A stretch of DNA of 64,000 nt from Mixta tenebrionis (GCF_006517625.1 NZ_VHQI01000002.1:1-64000), one strand, 5' to 3'. Shown: positions 31,260 to 40,055, numbered from the stretch's first letter. The notes: generated by a model not told the origin, from the sequence alone. Translations and numbers: made by a program.

Positions 31260-33227
31260 ATGCAACTCGAACGATTACGCTTTCCGGTTAAGCTCACTTT
31301 CGCCATCCTTACGGCGCTGCTGGTGGGCTTCCATTTTAATCTGGAAACGCCGCGCTGGGCGGTAATGACCGCCGGGATCGTAGCGGGCGGCACCGCTTTC
31401 GCCGCGGGCGGCGATCCTTACTCCGGGGCGCTGCGTCATCGCGGCCTGCTGCGTATTATCGGTACTTTTCTCGGCTGCCTGGCGGCGCTGACGATCATGA
31501 TCGCCACTATCCGCGCGCCGGTGGTAATGCTGCTGCTCTGCTGTATCTGGGCGGGCGTCTGCGTCTGGCTCTCTTCCCTGATCCGCGTCGAAAACTCCTA
31601 TGCGCTGGGGCTGGCAGGCTATACCGCGCTGATCATCGTGATCAGCGTCGATATGTTCCCCGGCGGCACGCCGATGCTGGCGCCGCAGTTTGCCGTTGAG
31701 CGCTGCAGCGAGATTGTCATCGGCATCGTCTGCGCCATCCTGGCGGATATGATTTTCTCGCCGCGCTCGATCAAGAAGGTGATCGATAAAGAGATTGAGT
31801 CGCTGCTGCTGGATCACTATCGTCTGCTACAACTCTGCGTGGCGCATGGCGATAAAGATGAGGTAGATAAGGCCTGGGGAAACCTGGTGCGCCGTACCAC
31901 CACGCTCAATGGGATGCGCAGCCAGCTTGCGATGGAATCCTCGCGCTGGCAGCGCGCCAACCGGCGCCTGAAGGCGCTGCATACGCTTTCGCTGATGCTG
32001 ATTACCCAGGCGGCGGAAACCTTTCTGATTCAAAATTCGCGTCCGGAGTATATTCCGTCGCACTATCGGCTGCTGATAGAAAAAGAGGTGAACAGCCTTG
32101 CCGATTTACATAAGCATTTGAAAAATCTGCGCCGGGTCATCAGCGCCGTCGGCAGTAAAAGCACGCCGGTCACGCTCTCCAGCTGGGTTGGCGCCGCCAC
32201 CCAGTATTTAATGTTGTTGAAGGGCGTACAAACCAACAGCAGCATCAGCCAGCAGGAAGAGACGCTGCTGAACGCCGAAGTTGAGGTAGTACGCGCCCGT
32301 TCGGCGGAAACCCATCACGCGATGATCAACGGCATTCGTACCTTCGTGGCCACTGCGCTTGGTTCGCTGTTCTGGCTCTATACCGGCTGGACCTCCGGCA
32401 GCGGCTGTATGATTATGCTGGCGGTAATCACCGCGCTGGCGATGCGCGCGCCCAATCCGCTAATGATGGCGAAAGATTTTCTCTACGGCATGACGGTGGC
32501 GGTGCCGCTGGGGGCGCTCTATTTTATGGTGATTATGCCCGCCACCCAGCAGAGTATGCTGCTGCTGTGTATCGCCATAGGGACGCTGGCGTTTGTCGCC
32601 GGGATCTTTATTCAGCGACGGCAGCTGGGCACGCTGGGCGCCTTTGTCGGCACGCTAAACGTGCTGGTGCTGGATAATCCGATGACCTTCTCGGTAAATG
32701 CCTTTTTCGATAGCGTGCTGGGACAGGTTATCGGCTGTTTCGTCGCGCTGATGGTGATCCTGATTATCCGCGATAATTCCCGCGCCCGTACCGGCAGGAC
32801 CCTACTGAACCGCTTTATGTATGCGGCGGTTTCCGCGCTGACCACTAATCAGGCGCGGCGTAAAGAGAACCATCTGCCTGCGCTCTATCAGCAGCTGTTT
32901 CTGCTGCTGAATCTGTTCCCCGGCGATATTGATAAGTATCGTCTGGCGCTGACGCTGATTATCGGCCATCAGCGGCTGCGTAACGCGGAGATTCCGGTGA
33001 ACGCCGATCTCTCGGCGTATCATAAGCAGCTACGCTATACCGCCGATCGGGTCATCGCTTCCCGTAGCGATGATAAACGCCGCTACTACTATCAGCGCCT
33101 GCTGAGCGAGTTCGATGTCTATCAGCAAAAGCTGTTGCAGTATGATGCGCCGCTGAGCGTTACCGAGCCGGTGCAACGTCTCGCCGATATGCTGAAGAAA
33201 TATCAGCACACCCTGATTAACATCTGA
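31260..33227 (+). CDS. aaeB: aromatic carboxylate efflux carrier AaeB
   Basis: Inner-membrane pump of the ArAE (FUSC) family, 655 residues as in E. coli. Two sets of hydrophobic helices (about 8-150 and 355-510) are separated by, and followed by, hydrophilic domains. The FUSC signature [19 protein letters not shown] is near residue 30. ATG at 31260 follows GAGGG; a GTG one codon upstream is the alternative start. It lies 11 bases after aaeA. Confidence 0.95.
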   Translation: MQLERLRFPVKLTFAILTALLVGFHFNLETPRWAVMTAGIVAGGTAFAAGGDPYSGALRHRGLLRIIGTFLGCLAALTIMIATIRAPVVMLLLCCIWAGVCVWLSSLIRVENSYALGLAGYTALIIVISVDMFPGGTPMLAPQFAVERCSEIVIGIVCAILADMIFSPRSIKKVIDKEIESLLLDHYRLLQLCVAHGDKDEVDKAWGNLVRRTTTLNGMRSQLAMESSRWQRANRRLKALHTLSLMLITQAAETFLIQNSRPEYIPSHYRLLIEKEVNSLADLHKHLKNLRRVISAVGSKSTPVTLSSWVGAATQYLMLLKGVQTNSSISQQEETLLNAEVEVVRARSAETHHAMINGIRTFVATALGSLFWLYTGWTSGSGCMIMLAVITALAMRAPNPLMMAKDFLYGMTVAVPLGALYFMVIMPATQQSMLLLCIAIGTLAFVAGIFIQRRQLGTLGAFVGTLNVLVLDNPMTFSVNAFFDSVLGQVIGCFVALMVILIIRDNSRARTGRTLLNRFMYAAVSALTTNQARRKENHLPALYQQLFLLLNLFPGDIDKYRLALTLIIGHQRLRNAEIPVNADLSAYHKQLRYTADRVIASRSDDKRRYYYQRLLSEFDVYQQKLLQYDAPLSVTEPVQRLADMLKKYQHTLINI

Positions 33228-33339
33228 TAAGCCAACGGCGTCTGCGGGCGCCATTTTTCTCCTTCATTGCGGAGGCGAGCGAAAGCGCGCCCGTTGCCAA
33301 CTATACTTTGCAAACCGGGATGACAAACAGGAGTAAAAA

Positions 33340-34791
33340 ATGGCGCATGCACTCCAGGATAATGATCTTTTCCAGACTGGTTGTCTGATCGACGGCCGCT
33401 GGATCACGCTGCATGAAACCTTTGCGGTGCTTAATCCTGCCACGGGCGAAACCATCGCTCAGGTAGCAAAGGGCGGTAAAAAAGAAACCGAGCAGGCGAT
33501 TGCCGCAGCGGAGCGCGCCCTTCCCGCCTGGCGCGCGCTGACGGCGAAGCAGCGTTCAGAAATCCTCTACCGCTGGTATCAGCTGATGATCGAAAACAGA
33601 AGCTGGCTGGCAAAATTGATGACGGCGGAGCAGGGCAAACCGCTGAAAGAGGCGGAAGGCGAAGTGGACTATGCCGCCAGCTTTATTCAGTGGTTTGCCG
33701 AACAGGCGAAACGTATTAACGGTGAAATTATTCCCGCCGCTAAAAGCGGCTCCCGTATTCTGGCCACGCGCGAGCCGGTTGGCGTGGTGGCGGCGATCAC
33801 GCCGTGGAATTTCCCGATGGCGATGCTGACGCGCAAGCTGGGACCGGCGCTGGCCGCTGGCTGTACCGGTATTATCAAGCCCGCCAACAATACGCCGCTT
33901 TCCGCCTTTGCTCTGCTGGCGCTGGCGCAGAAGGCGGGCGTGCCTGACGGCGTACTGAACGGCGTCGCCGGCGATACGCGCGCCATTAGCGATGCGATCA
34001 TGGCCAGCGGCGTGGTGCGCAAAATTTCGTTTACCGGCTCGACCGCCGTAGGTAAGACGCTGATGCGCAACGCCGCGGAGACGATGAAAAAGGTATCGCT
34101 GGAGCTGGGCGGCAACGCGCCCTATATCGTGTTTGAGGATGCCGATATCGATGCGGCGGTGAAAGGCGCCATCGCCAATAAATTTCGTAACGCCGGGCAG
34201 GTGTGCGTTAGCGTGAACCGCTTCTTTATTCATGATGCGGTGTACGACCGCTTTGTTGACCAGCTGGCGGAACAGGTAAGTAAGCTGAAGGTTGGCGACG
34301 GCATGGAGGAAGGGGTGGTCGTGGGGCCGTTAATCAACCAGGATGCGCTCGAAAAGGTGGAAGAGCATGTAAAAGATGCGCAGGAGCAAGGCGGGCGTAT
34401 CGTCACGGGCGGCGCGCGTCATACGCTGGGCGGCAACTTCTGGCAGCCGACGGTGATTGCTGACGCCAGTGAAAAGATGAAGCTGGCGCATGAAGAAACT
34501 TTTGGTCCGGTAGCCGCCTGTTTCCGCTTTAGCAGTGAAGAAGAGGCGATTCAGCGCGCTAACGCGACGGAATATGGCCTGGCCGCCTATTTTTATACGC
34601 AGAATCTGCAGCGCGTTTTTCGCGTCGCCGCCGCGCTGGAAAGCGGCATGATCGGCATTAACGAATGCGCGGTTTCTACCGAGCTGGCGCCTTTTGGCGG
34701 CGTAAAAGAGTCGGGACTGGGGCGTGAAGGATCGGTAGCTGGTATTGAGGAATATCTGGAAGTTAAAGCCCTGCATATTGGTGGTCTGTAA
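33340..34791 (+). CDS. NAD(P)-dependent succinate-semialdehyde dehydrogenase family protein (GabD-like)
   Basis: Aldehyde dehydrogenase of the GabD group, 483 residues. The nucleotide-binding ITPWNFPMAM block (about 152), the catalytic Glu in LELGGNAP (about 255) and the nucleophile Cys289 in FRNAGQVCVSVNRF are intact. GabD of E. coli has QTCVCANR here; the second loop cysteine used in redox gating of some SSADHs is replaced by serine. It is a single-gene insertion between aaeB and yhcO relative to E. coli. Succinate semialdehyde is the likely but unproven substrate. Confidence 0.85.
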   Translation: MAHALQDNDLFQTGCLIDGRWITLHETFAVLNPATGETIAQVAKGGKKETEQAIAAAERALPAWRALTAKQRSEILYRWYQLMIENRSWLAKLMTAEQGKPLKEAEGEVDYAASFIQWFAEQAKRINGEIIPAAKSGSRILATREPVGVVAAITPWNFPMAMLTRKLGPALAAGCTGIIKPANNTPLSAFALLALAQKAGVPDGVLNGVAGDTRAISDAIMASGVVRKISFTGSTAVGKTLMRNAAETMKKVSLELGGNAPYIVFEDADIDAAVKGAIANKFRNAGQVCVSVNRFFIHDAVYDRFVDQLAEQVSKLKVGDGMEEGVVVGPLINQDALEKVEEHVKDAQEQGGRIVTGGARHTLGGNFWQPTVIADASEKMKLAHEETFGPVAACFRFSSEEEAIQRANATEYGLAAYFYTQNLQRVFRVAAALESGMIGINECAVSTELAPFGGVKESGLGREGSVAGIEEYLEVKALHIGGL

Positions 34792-34796
34792 CCCAG

Positions 34797-34818
34797 ACGG
34801 GCGCGCGGGCGCCCGTTT
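34797..34818 (+). terminator. hairpin after the GabD-like gene
   Basis: ACGGGCGC/GCGCCCGT form an 8-bp stem with a GCGG loop, followed by TTTC, within the 48-bp gap before yhcO. Its short T-tract suggests weak termination. Confidence 0.55.
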
Positions 34819-34839
34819 CAGCATGACGGAGCAGCCAGC

Positions 34840-35115
34840 ATGAGGAAAGAGACATTTGACTTTGATGAGATCGTCGATCGGGCGCATTTTTATCGTCAGT
34901 TCAGCGAACGCTTCGCGCTGCCGGAATCGTTGATTTTCGATCTCGATTCGCTGTGGGATGCGGTTATTGCATCCGCGCTGCCGCTACCGGTAGAAATTGA
35001 GTTTATTCATCTGGGCGCAGGGCAAAAAAGACGCTATGGCGCGCTGATTCTGCTGTTTGATGAGGCGGAAGAAGAGCTGGAGGGCCAGCTCCGTTTCAAC
35101 GTTCGGCAGGCATGA
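34840..35115 (+). CDS. yhcO: barstar-family protein YhcO
   Basis: A 91-residue cytoplasmic protein of the barstar (barnase inhibitor-like) family. The FDFDEI start, DLDSLWDAV near residue 36 and the conserved C-terminal [15 protein letters not shown] match enterobacterial YhcO. No barnase-type RNase is encoded nearby, so its partner is unknown. As in E. coli, it sits next to the yhcN group. Confidence 0.92.
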   Translation: MRKETFDFDEIVDRAHFYRQFSERFALPESLIFDLDSLWDAVIASALPLPVEIEFIHLGAGQKRRYGALILLFDEAEEELEGQLRFNVRQA

Positions 35116-35144
35116 CGCTGCCTGCTTGCGGCTGAAGGCGCAAC

Positions 35145-35168
35145 GAAAAAAGGCCCGGCGAGCGGGCC
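35145..35168 (-). terminator. terminator of the YhcN-like gene
   Basis: GGCCCG/CGGGCC form a stem with a 5-base loop, followed on the minus strand by TTTTTT. It lies 29 bases after the stop codon of the gene at 35197-35466. Confidence 0.85.
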
Positions 35169-35196
35169 AAAGGGTTCGTCACTGACTGACGAGGAA

Positions 35197-35466
35197 TTAC
35201 TTATAAATCTCTGCCGTGGCGTGGTAGTTGCCGTTGTTATAGGCCTCCACGACGCGATAGGCGGATGCGCCCTGTTTATCTGCCTGCTGTGACAGGTGCT
35301 GGCGAATGGCAGAGGGGCTGCCATCAATGCCGCTAACGGAGATCGTGCCGATGGGCTGCAGATTTTGGCTGGCGACATCCTGTTGGGTTACCAGGTCGGC
35401 GGCGGTAGCGCCGAAAGAGAGTAGCGAGGCCAGACCTAAAGCAGCAAGGGTAAATGTGGTTTTCAT
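35197..35466 (-). CDS. YhcN/BhsA/McbA-family periplasmic protein (second copy)
   Basis: An 89-residue DUF1471 protein: a signal peptide (1-22, cleaved after GATA) and a compact domain ending SAYRVVEAYNNGNYHATAEIYK. It is a tandem paralogue of yhcN, 155 bp downstream on the same strand. Its upstream region contains eight perfect TTCAGGG copies 77-132 bases before the start codon. Family members are stress- and biofilm-related surface proteins; the role of this copy is unknown. Confidence 0.88.
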   Translation of the reverse strand: MKTTFTLAALGLASLLSFGATAADLVTQQDVASQNLQPIGTISVSGIDGSPSAIRQHLSQQADKQGASAYRVVEAYNNGNYHATAEIYK

Positions 35467-35542
35467 CTTTTCACTCCAGAGTATCGTTTGTTGCGGCGGC
35501 CGGGATGGCTTAATAGCGATTATTATTTCTGTGGCTGCCGGT

Positions 35543-35598
35543 TTCAGGGTTCAGGGTTCAGGGTTCAGGGTTCAGGGTTCAGGGTTCAGGGTTCAGGG
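35543..35598. repeat. eight perfect tandem copies of TTCAGGG
   Basis: Fifty-six bases made only of the 7-bp unit TTCAGGG, with no mismatch. It lies between the two yhcN-type genes, 77-132 bases upstream of the start of the gene at 35197-35466. Perfect short arrays of this kind change length by slipped-strand synthesis; here a change would alter promoter spacing rather than a reading frame. Confidence 0.97.
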
Positions 35599-35618
35599 CG
35601 CTGACGCGGCGTCAGCGC
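35598..35618. other. GC-rich hairpin adjoining the heptamer array
   Basis: GCGCTGACG-CGG-CGTCAGCGC, a perfect 9-bp inverted repeat directly abutting the last TTCAGGG copy and three bases before the yhcN stop codon. On the minus strand there is no U-run, so it is at best a weak end signal for yhcN. Confidence 0.7.
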
Positions 35619-35621
35619 ATC

Positions 35622-35885
35622 TTACTTATAGAGCTCGGCGGTAACGTGCCAGGTATCCTGATTACGCGCTTCGATAATGTGGTAAGCGCTGGCGCCCTGG
35701 CTTTCCGCTTTAGTACGTAACGCCTGATGGATATCCATCGGTGCGCCGGCAACGCCGCTCATGGTGACAATGCCTACCGGCTGCATATTTTTAGCCTGTT
35801 CAGCGCTAACCGATTCTGCTGCAAAGGCGCCGAATGACAACGCGGATAGCAGGCTTACTGCGGCGATGGTAGTGGTAATTTTCAT
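35622..35885 (-). CDS. yhcN: YhcN, periplasmic stress protein (DUF1471)
   Basis: An 87-residue secreted protein, the same length as E. coli YhcN and clearly its orthologue (MKITTTIAAVSLLSALSFGA signal, then a mature domain ending HVTAELYK). Signal cleavage is expected after FAA (about 22). In E. coli it is linked to acid and peroxide tolerance. Upstream is a 491-bp AT-rich gap toward argR that must hold its promoter. Confidence 0.93.
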   Translation of the reverse strand: MKITTTIAAVSLLSALSFGAFAAESVSAEQAKNMQPVGIVTMSGVAGAPMDIHQALRTKAESQGASAYHIIEARNQDTWHVTAELYK

Positions 35886-36376
35886 GATCTTTTCCTCGTC
35901 TCTTCTTTTTCTCTTTTTTCATAGTGTGATTTGCATCATGAAAACAAGTATAGATCTAATAACGCGCGAAATTAATATCCCGCTAATAATGATTTGTTGG
36001 GTTGCAGGCACTTTCAGGTGATTTTTTATAACCTGAAGTTATTAAAATTGCGTATAATTTGTACTTTTGCGGTTAAATATTTATCAAAACAGCAACATAA
36101 GTAACTTTATCTATTCGTGCTTTGTCTGACGACAGATATAGCTGCTTGTTTACTATTTGATGGGGTGTTTAATGATACTATCGTATCAATACAGCATAAA
36201 ATGCTAAAGATGACCTGCGTTGTAAAGGGGCGCGGCGTGTTTACGCTGACGCGGTCTGAAACAGAACATCGGTGCCGATGCAGAGAGCTAAAGGTGGCGT
36301 AGCGCGGGGCACGCATAGCTAAGCGTACAAAGCGGGCAGCGGGGATCGTTAGCCTGCGTTGCTAACGCCCCCTGGC
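35886..36376. other. 491-bp intergenic region between yhcN and argR
   Basis: AT-rich stretch with the yhcN promoter. The only structure I can point to is TGATAC-TATC-GTATCA at 36173-36188, a perfect 6-bp-arm operator-like palindrome. Short open frames here have no recognisable product. Confidence 0.6.
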
Positions 36377-36850
<474 letters not shown>

Positions 36851-36892
36851 CTACCGATAATATAAAAATGCAGTGAAGCCCGGCCAGCAGGC

Positions 36893-36930
36893 GATACATT
36901 ATTATGCAATTAGATGAATTTTTATGCAAA
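36893..36930. promoter_or_regulatory. tandem ARG boxes of argR
   Basis: Two 18-bp boxes with cores TACATTATTATGCA (36895-36908) and TGAATTTTTATGCA (36915-36928) match TGAAT-W4-ATTCA. They are separated by two bases, the close spacing reported for argR itself (three bases is usual elsewhere). Confidence 0.8.
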
Positions 36931-37314
36931 CAAACCGCAGCGAATAATCCTGTTAAGGCGCGGAGGGCGCGCATTTTAGCAGAGTTTTACGCAAGATAAA
37001 ATTTGCGTCGATCGCATAGCTATGGCGGAAAAGGTGACAAAGTTGTTATAAAATTGATGTTGTTATGATAAGCACTTACGGCTAAGGTATTATTGTTTAT
37101 TATTTCAGCATCCGTTTGCGGTCATTATCTGGCCTGACTATCACAGCGTTAGCTGGCCTGTATGTTACGGCGTTTTTCCTCCCGCTTTGCCGGCCGTTTG
37201 TGTCCTGAGCCGCAAAATGAGGATGAATTTCTCGCTATTGCTCCTCAGGCTATCCAGCATGGTTGCTCCGCTGGATTCCGGCATTTTTCTGCTCACGATA
37301 ATAAGGAGTTTAGG
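36931..37314. other. mdh leader and promoter region
   Basis: About 380 bases between the ARG boxes and mdh. A candidate -10 TATGAT occurs at 37064-37069 without a clear -35. An in-frame ATG at 37162 would extend Mdh by 51 residues, but it has no homology and is not accepted. Confidence 0.45.
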
Positions 37315-38250
37315 ATGAAAGTTGCGGTTCTCGGTGCGGCCGGCGGTATCGGTCAGGCACTTGCACTTCTGCTTAAAACCCAGTTACCTGCGGGTTCAGA
37401 ACTTTCCCTGTACGATATAGCGCCCGTTACGCCAGGCGTGGCCGTTGATTTAAGCCACATCCCAACGCCGGTAAAAATCCAGGGCTTCAGCGGTGAAGAT
37501 GCCACGCCTGCGTTACAGGACGCTGACGTGGTGCTGATCTCGGCGGGCGTGGCGCGCAAGCCGGGGATGGATCGTTCCGATCTGTTTAACGTAAATGCCG
37601 GTATCGTTCGTAATTTGATACAGCAGGTAGCGCAAACCTGCCCGCAGGCGTTGACCGGGATCATTACCAATCCGGTTAATACCACGGTTGCGATTGCCGC
37701 AGAAGTACTGAAAAAAGCGGGCGTTTACGATAAGAATCGCCTGTTCGGCGTGACTACGCTGGATGTTATCCGCGCCAATACCTTCGTTGCCGAGCTGAAA
37801 GGCAAACAGCCCGGCGAAGTGGAGGTGCCTGTAGTAGGCGGCCACTCCGGCGTTACTATTCTGCCGCTGCTTTCGCAGGTTGCCGGCGTCTCATTTAGCG
37901 AACAGGAAGTTATCGACTTAACCAGGCGTATTCAGAACGCCGGTACGGAAGTGGTGGAAGCTAAAGCGGGCGGTGGATCGGCCACCTTGTCGATGGGCCA
38001 GGCGGCGGCGCGTTTCGGTCTGTCGCTGGTGCGCGCTTTGCAGGGCGAAAGCAATGTCGTTGAGTACGCCTATGTGGAAGGCGATGGTGAATATGCGCGT
38101 TTCTTCTCGCAGCCGCTGCTGTTAGGAAAAGAGGGGATAGTTGAACGTCGTCCGCTCGGCAAGCTAAGCGCGTATGAGCAAAGCGCGCTGGAAGAAATGT
38201 TAGATACGCTGCAGAAAGATATACAGCAGGGCGAAGCGTTCGTTAAATAA
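37315..38250 (+). CDS. mdh: malate dehydrogenase
   Basis: NAD-dependent TCA-cycle enzyme interconverting malate and oxaloacetate, 311 residues. The Rossmann motif GAAGGIGQ (7-14), the substrate Arg in [11 protein letters not shown], the catalytic His in GGHSGVT (about 177) and the active-site GSATLSMG segment are intact. The start at 37315 follows AAGGAGTTTAGG. It borders the tartrate/oxaloacetate island, where it can reduce oxaloacetate to malate. Confidence 0.97.
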   Translation: MKVAVLGAAGGIGQALALLLKTQLPAGSELSLYDIAPVTPGVAVDLSHIPTPVKIQGFSGEDATPALQDADVVLISAGVARKPGMDRSDLFNVNAGIVRNLIQQVAQTCPQALTGIITNPVNTTVAIAAEVLKKAGVYDKNRLFGVTTLDVIRANTFVAELKGKQPGEVEVPVVGGHSGVTILPLLSQVAGVSFSEQEVIDLTRRIQNAGTEVVEAKAGGGSATLSMGQAAARFGLSLVRALQGESNVVEYAYVEGDGEYARFFSQPLLLGKEGIVERRPLGKLSAYEQSALEEMLDTLQKDIQQGEAFVK

Positions 38251-38260
38251 CCCTCTGCGC

Positions 38261-38286
38261 GGCCGGAATTGCCGTTCCGGCCTTGT
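38261..38286 (+). terminator. hairpin after mdh
   Basis: GGCCGGAA/TTCCGGCC form an 8-bp stem with a 6-base loop, followed by TTGTTACC. It is a terminator-like structure 10 bases after the mdh stop codon; the T-tract is short. Confidence 0.6.
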
Positions 38287-38376
38287 TACCCCGCCATCTC
38301 CCGCCGCTTCATTGCTAAACCTCTGGCTAAATCTGCTAAACTTCCCGCGTTTTAACCGGCAACAAACGAGGACGCT

Positions 38377-39006
38377 GTGAAAAAAATCGAGAGAAAGCAG
38401 ACCAGGGACCACATTACTCAAATGATTCGCTATGAAATTCTTTCCGGTAATATCAGGGCCGGAGAAGAGCTGGCGCAGGAGAGTATCGCGGAACAGCTGG
38501 GACTGTCGCGCATGCCGGTGCGCGAGGCTTTACAGTCGCTTGAACAGGAAGGATTCCTGATTCGACTGCCGAACCGTCATATGCAGGTGTCCCGGCTTGA
38601 GCCTGATGATGTCAGCCATATTTTCCGTATTATCGCCGTGATGGCGGCGGAGCTATTTGCATTAGTTCCGGCGGCGGCCGGCGAGTCGCTGCGTCTGTGC
38701 GCCAGAGATTTGGCCCATCAGGGGGAAAAAACGCGCGAGCTTGATTTTCATCTGACGCTGATGTCGTATATAGATAACCGTTACTTACGTAAGGCTTATC
38801 AACAGTTCCTGGATGGCTATATTTCTTACGTCATTTTATATTTGAAAGAAGACAATCAGGTATCGGCGCAGATGCTGGGCGAGCTTGCCGCAGCCATTGG
38901 CGCTAACGATCGTGATGGCATTGCCCACTCTACGCAGCATTATTTTCTCTCATTAGCAGAAATGATGCGTCAACATATGAAGGCCTGGGAAAGTGCAGAA
39001 GTTTAA
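38377..39006 (+). CDS. GntR-family (FCD) transcriptional regulator 1
   Basis: A 209-residue GntR regulator. The winged helix (about 8-72; SIAEQLGLSRMPVREALQSLEQEG) is followed by an alpha-helical ligand domain of FCD type, shorter and more divergent than usual. Of the metal-binding residues, only ELDFHLTLM is clearly family-like. The start is GTG at 38377 after GAGGAC. It overlaps the second GntR gene by 14 bases, implying coupled translation. The position beside a tartrate gene set parallels the two regulators beside mdh in Salmonella (STM3357/STM3358, from memory). Confidence 0.88.
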   Translation: MKKIERKQTRDHITQMIRYEILSGNIRAGEELAQESIAEQLGLSRMPVREALQSLEQEGFLIRLPNRHMQVSRLEPDDVSHIFRIIAVMAAELFALVPAAAGESLRLCARDLAHQGEKTRELDFHLTLMSYIDNRYLRKAYQQFLDGYISYVILYLKEDNQVSAQMLGELAAAIGANDRDGIAHSTQHYFLSLAEMMRQHMKAWESAEV

Positions 39007-39658
39007 GTTGGGAAAGATTAAGCTGCTGCCGGCGAAAGAGCTGGTGGCGGCGGTATTGCGCAAGGCTATCCTGTCGCGGCAGCTGCTGGAAGGTCAGGAG
39101 ATTACTCTGGAGGGTATCGCCAGTATGGTGGGCGTTTCCAGTATGCCGGTGCGTGAAGCGTTTCAGATCCTCGCAGCAGACGGGCTGATTAAGGTACGCC
39201 CGAATAAAGGCGCCGTGGTGCTGGGGATCAATGAGCAGACTATCCGCGAACATTATGAGATCCGTGCGCTGCTGGAGAGCGAGGCGGTTGCGAAAGCGTC
39301 GCGTCCCGGCACCGATATTTCACGCATTGCGGAAATTCACTACGCGGCGGAAAAGGCGCTGGCGGCTAATAACTCCGCTGAATATTCCGATCTGAACCAG
39401 GCGTTCCATATGGAAATCTGGAATACGGCAGGCAATGAAAAAATGAAAATGCTGCTTTCCAATATGTGGAACGGCCTCTCTATGGGCCAGAACGTAACGG
39501 AAGAGGAGTATGCCTCACTGTCAATTCATGAACACCGCAGCATCTTACAGGCGCTGGAACAGCATAATGAAGAGCTGGCGCGCCAGCGCATGCGCGCCCA
39601 TATTATCCGCTCCATGGAAAATATGCTGACCCGTTATATCGACGATCCTGCCGCCTGA
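38993..39658 (+). CDS. GntR-family (FCD) transcriptional regulator 2
   Basis: A 221-residue GntR regulator with a winged helix (about 10-75; GIASMVGVSSMPVREAFQIL) and a well-formed FCD domain (about 85-215; LNQAFHMEIWNTAGN and EHRSILQALEQHN supply the metal and ligand residues). The GTG start is inside the end of regulator 1. Its last codons are part of the first unit of a downstream 5 x 50-bp repeat. It probably senses tartrate or another C4 acid and controls the divergently spaced transport-dehydratase operon. Confidence 0.9.
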   Translation: MQKFKLGKIKLLPAKELVAAVLRKAILSRQLLEGQEITLEGIASMVGVSSMPVREAFQILAADGLIKVRPNKGAVVLGINEQTIREHYEIRALLESEAVAKASRPGTDISRIAEIHYAAEKALAANNSAEYSDLNQAFHMEIWNTAGNEKMKMLLSNMWNGLSMGQNVTEEEYASLSIHEHRSILQALEQHNEELARQRMRAHIIRSMENMLTRYIDDPAA

Positions 39659-39899
39659 ATAACCTTTCCGTCGGCGTCCACGCTTATCGCAGAACTTCGC
39701 CGCCTGAATAAACCTCTCGTCGGCGCCACGCCTTAGCGCATAACTCTGCTGCCCTGGATAACCTTTCCGTCGGCGCCCACGCCTTAGCGCATAACTCTGC
39801 CGCCCTGGATAACCTTTCCGTCGGCGCCACGCCTTAGCGCATAACTCTGCCGCCTGAATAAACCTCCCGTCGGCGCCCACGCTTCAGGCGCATGACGCT
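39650..39899. repeat. five tandem copies of a ~50-bp unit
   Basis: Units at 39650-39698, 39699-39747, 39748-39798, 39799-39848 and 39849-39899 (49, 49, 51, 50 and 51 bp). Each runs GCCGCC(C)TG-RATAACCT..CCGTCGGCG..CACGC. The first unit includes the last codons and stop of the GntR gene. Copies differ by single-base changes and one-base gaps, and the outer ones are the most diverged. There are no spacers, so this is not a CRISPR array. Confidence 0.93.
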
Positions 39900-39959
39900 G
39901 CCGACAGAGTTTTTTTCGATCCCGCTCTCACTCTTCCCGATCCTGTTCGCAGGCCGATC

Positions 39960-39973
39960 TTGATACAGATCCC
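39960..39973 (+). promoter_or_regulatory. possible FNR-type site
   Basis: TTGATACAGATCCC resembles the FNR box TTGAT-N4-ATCAA with two mismatches in the right arm. It lies about 28 bases upstream of the candidate -35. Anaerobic control would fit an oxaloacetate-decarboxylating fermentation, but the match is weak. Confidence 0.3.
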
Positions 39974-40000
39974 AAACCCCGCCTGTTTCCTGGAAAACCA

Positions 40001-40055
40001 TTGACTTACTTTTTGTATGGGAATAGCTTTGGCTACAGAATATTGGATACAATAT
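40001..40055 (+). promoter_or_regulatory. promoter and palindromic operator of the tartrate operon
   Basis: A -35-like TTGACT (40001-40006) is followed 17 bases later by TAGCTT (40024-40029). Directly downstream is the perfect dyad ATATTG-GATA-CAATAT (40040-40055), whose centre TTGGATACAA has the form of GntR/FCD operators. A repressor there would block the start region. The operator is seen; assignment to the adjacent GntR proteins is inference. Confidence 0.6.

Noticed and set aside
35543-35598. Telomere-like or CRISPR repeat
   Set aside because: TTCAGGG resembles telomeric units only superficially. It is internal to a chromosome, 56 bp long and has no spacers.
36117-36302. Small open frame in the yhcN-argR gap
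   Set aside because: Sixty-one codons with no ribosome site, no recognisable domain and composition typical of the noncoding AT-rich gap.
37162-37314. N-terminal extension of malate dehydrogenase
   Set aside because: The extra 51 residues match nothing in Mdh, and the ATG at 37315 has a strong ribosome site and the family start.
39545-39880. Minus-strand open frame encoding repeated RRRKGYPG-like segments
   Set aside because: It exists only because the ~50-bp DNA repeat stays open in that frame. It runs antisense through the GntR gene, has no family resemblance and no convincing start signal.
39650-39899. CRISPR array
   Set aside because: The units are contiguous with no unique spacers, and no cas genes are present.
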